Assembly (NCBI GenBank): GCA_035689185.1
Contig: DASSLY010000055.1
Location: forward strand, 1 to 41,201
From: DASSLY01 sp035689185
GTDB lineage: Bacteria; Actinomycetota; Actinomycetes; Actinomycetales; Dermatophilaceae
Reading direction: 5' to 3'
Length of the DNA: 41,201 nt
Shown here: positions 39,714-41,201 of the stretch, in pieces
Layout: every line of letters begins with the position of its first letter
How positions within the stretch are numbered: the first letter of the stretch is position 1
Program-made: the position numbers and the translations under genes
The notes under the pieces: generated by a model
Told to the model about the DNA's origin: nothing
The model's input: the letters and a program-made list of their open reading frames with translations, nothing else
The model's database searches: none

Positions 39714-41186
39714 TTATGCGACCGCAGCGAGCCTTCGGCACACCGCTTTCTCCATCGGGCTGAGCGGTTCGATGAGGTTGACCCCCGGAAGGGTGGGTGG
39801 CCTGCTTTCGTACGCATGCCCAGTGGGTGTCGTGATCGTGGTGTGCTCACCGTCGCCGGCGGTGCTCCAGCCAGGTGACTGCTTCGCGTGGTTGCACGCC
39901 TCGCACAACCCCTGCCCGTTGTCGTAGCGGGTCGCCCCGCCGTCCTGGACTGGCTCGATATGGTCCAGATGTCGGATCGGGGCCCCGCACCAGGGCGTGC
40001 GGCATGACTGGTCCCGGGCGATGAGCAGCTTCCGCAGCGCGCCGCTGAAGGTGCGCCGGGTGGAGTCCATCGACACCAGCCGACCGGTCGGGTCGGCATA
40101 CAGCCGGCGCAGGAACACCGCCGCGCGGGTGTGTCGCAGCAGGTCCCGAGCGATCCCGGCCGGGACGGGCCCCTGGCCGTGCACCCAGACCGGCTCGTCG
40201 GCCCCCTCGCCGAACCCGAGCAGCGCCTGGTCGGTCATCACCACCAGCAGCTCCACCGGCACCCCGTCGGACACCTCCACCGGCGCTTCTTCTGGCGCCT
40301 TCCCTGGCGGCTCGGGCGCCGGCCCCGGCGCGGCTGCCGCGCTGGTCGTGGCGTCGGTCGCCTCGCCGTGGCCGTGGCCGTGGCCGTGGCTGGTGCCGGT
40401 CCCGTTGCTGGTGCCGGTGCTGGTCGCGTGGCCCGTGTTCGCCACAGTGGTGGCCGCCGCGGCGCCGGTGACCCGGCTGACCAGTGTGTCGGCCATCACC
40501 TGCCCTCGCCCGCGCGGGTCACCGTGAGCGCGGGCGGACTCTGCCGCGCGCGTCAGCGCCGCGTGCACCGCTACCCCGTCCGGCATCGGCAGCAGCGCGG
40601 TGAGCCAGGTCATCGTGTCCGGCGCGGGGCGGAGGCTGACCCGCCGGTCACTCACCGCGTTGCGGGCTCGCTCCACCACTGCGGCTGGGTCCAGCCGGTA
40701 GGCCACCCGCCGCGCCGCGGCCTCGACCTGCCGGTCGCCCAGCCCGGTCAGGCCGTCGCCCGCGTGCAGCTCAGCGTCGGCCAGGAGTCGGTGCTCCCGG
40801 GACAGGCACGCGGTCTCCTTCGCGATGAGCACCGCTCGCCACTCGCTGGACGCGCCGGCAGCCATCGCCTGCATCGTGTGGGGCAGCTCAGAGACCAACG
40901 CCTTGGCCAGTCCGACCAGCCGGTTGCCCCGGTGCGGGGACTCCCGGCGAGCCAACGCCACCTGCGCGGCTACGCCGGCACCCACCCGGGCAGCGGGCAC
41001 CCCAGCCTGGCGCTGAGCCCGCTCCTGGGACTCGACGAATGCCACTGTCTCCCGGGCCTGCGCCGCCGCGCACGCTGACTTCAACCCCTCCAACGCCCGG
41101 ATCCGGTCGATTCGCTCCGCGTCGTCGGCGCCGACCGGCATGTCCGCCAACGCGGCAACCCATTGCTGGAATGCGGCCGAGCCCAA
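39714..41186 (-). CDS. DUF222/HNH endonuclease-domain protein, possibly cut by the window edge
   Basis: At least 490 residues. The N-terminal DUF222 domain includes LKSACAAAQARETVAFVESQERAQ and LPHTMQAMAAGASSEWRAVLIAKET. A low-complexity linker of Thr/Gly/His with HGHGHGHG and a Pro/Glu-rich part precedes the C-terminal HNH motif: CRTPWCGAPIRHLDHIEP, then GLCEACNHAKQ with the zinc Cys pair. Such genes occur in many copies in actinobacterial genomes; a role as homing or mobile nuclease is suspected but not proven. TTG at 41186 is the first start in frame, but the frame stays open to the window end, so the true start may be outside. Confidence 0.85.
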   Translation of the reverse strand: MGSAAFQQWVAALADMPVGADDAERIDRIRALEGLKSACAAAQARETVAFVESQERAQRQAGVPAARVGAGVAAQVALARRESPHRGNRLVGLAKALVSELPHTMQAMAAGASSEWRAVLIAKETACLSREHRLLADAELHAGDGLTGLGDRQVEAAARRVAYRLDPAAVVERARNAVSDRRVSLRPAPDTMTWLTALLPMPDGVAVHAALTRAAESARAHGDPRGRGQVMADTLVSRVTGAAAATTVANTGHATSTGTSNGTGTSHGHGHGHGEATDATTSAAAAPGPAPEPPGKAPEEAPVEVSDGVPVELLVVMTDQALLGFGEGADEPVWVHGQGPVPAGIARDLLRHTRAAVFLRRLYADPTGRLVSMDSTRRTFSGALRKLLIARDQSCRTPWCGAPIRHLDHIEPVQDGGATRYDNGQGLCEACNHAKQSPGWSTAGDGEHTTITTPTGHAYESRPPTLPGVNLIEPLSPMEKAVCRRLAAVA

Positions 41187-41201
41187 CGCCGGAGCATGCC
41201 T

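Overview
The window is one contiguous piece of a high-GC actinobacterial chromosome. The gene orders parA-scpA-scpB-rluB-aroH-tyrA-cmk-plsC-der and pgsA-DUF881-sbp-DUF881-gcvH-garA-ftsR-BFN-merR-gcvP are actinobacterial; the second matches the order of Mycobacterium tuberculosis Rv1822-Rv1832. Frequent GTG starts, leaderless-type promoters and a DUF222/HNH gene agree. A Micrococcales member (Intrasporangiaceae/Dermatophilaceae type) is my best guess, but the family cannot be proven from the sequence alone.

Layout. 71-6322: a dense plus-strand cluster for chromosome segregation (ParA, ScpA, ScpB), rRNA pseudouridylation (RluB), aromatic amino acids (chorismate mutase, prephenate dehydrogenase with ACT domain), CMP kinase and a lysophospholipid acyltransferase. 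6320-8602: the GTPase Der and tRNA-Pro(GGG), separated by three different short tandem-repeat arrays. 8603-11148: an AraC-type regulator divergent from a PhyH-type dioxygenase, then a DUF1810 gene. 11225-17010: CDP-alcohol phosphatidyltransferase, the DUF881/small-basic-protein/DUF881 membrane group, GcvH, a GarA-like FHA protein, two MerR regulators and a bifunctional nuclease. 17040-20151: a glycine riboswitch and GcvP, closed by a bidirectional terminator. 20195-26160 (minus): an ECF sigma factor with its DGPF/YCII partner, then SbcC and SbcD. 26276-30770: a glutamate-cysteine ligase-like enzyme, a histidine phosphatase, a GH15 trehalase/glucoamylase-like enzyme and an OsmC protein. 30815-31301: a broken DJ-1/PfpI gene. 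31554-34543 (minus): an amidase and an HD-GYP/LuxR hybrid regulator. 34613-37723: a putative guanidine-use locus. 38010-41201: a cytidine deaminase, an orphan secreted protein, a broken thioredoxin-like gene and a DUF222/HNH protein running to the window edge.

The most notable region is 34613-37723. A ureohydrolase of the type that includes Ni-dependent guanidine hydrolase is divergent from an APC permease. The permease leader carries a clear guanidine-I (ykkC) riboswitch aptamer at about 36005-36108. The shared intergenic region also holds three GlnR-box-like half sites at exact 11-bp spacing and a 14-bp-paired hairpin in the ureohydrolase leader. Together these suggest guanidine import and hydrolysis as a nitrogen source, controlled by guanidine and perhaps by nitrogen status.

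A second global feature is that at least eleven genes have a TANNNT-like -10 element ending 6 to 8 nt before the start codon and no Shine-Dalgarno sequence, which predicts leaderless mRNAs and helps to fix several starts. A third is the presence of several unrelated intergenic tandem arrays, three of them with a period close to 19 bp.
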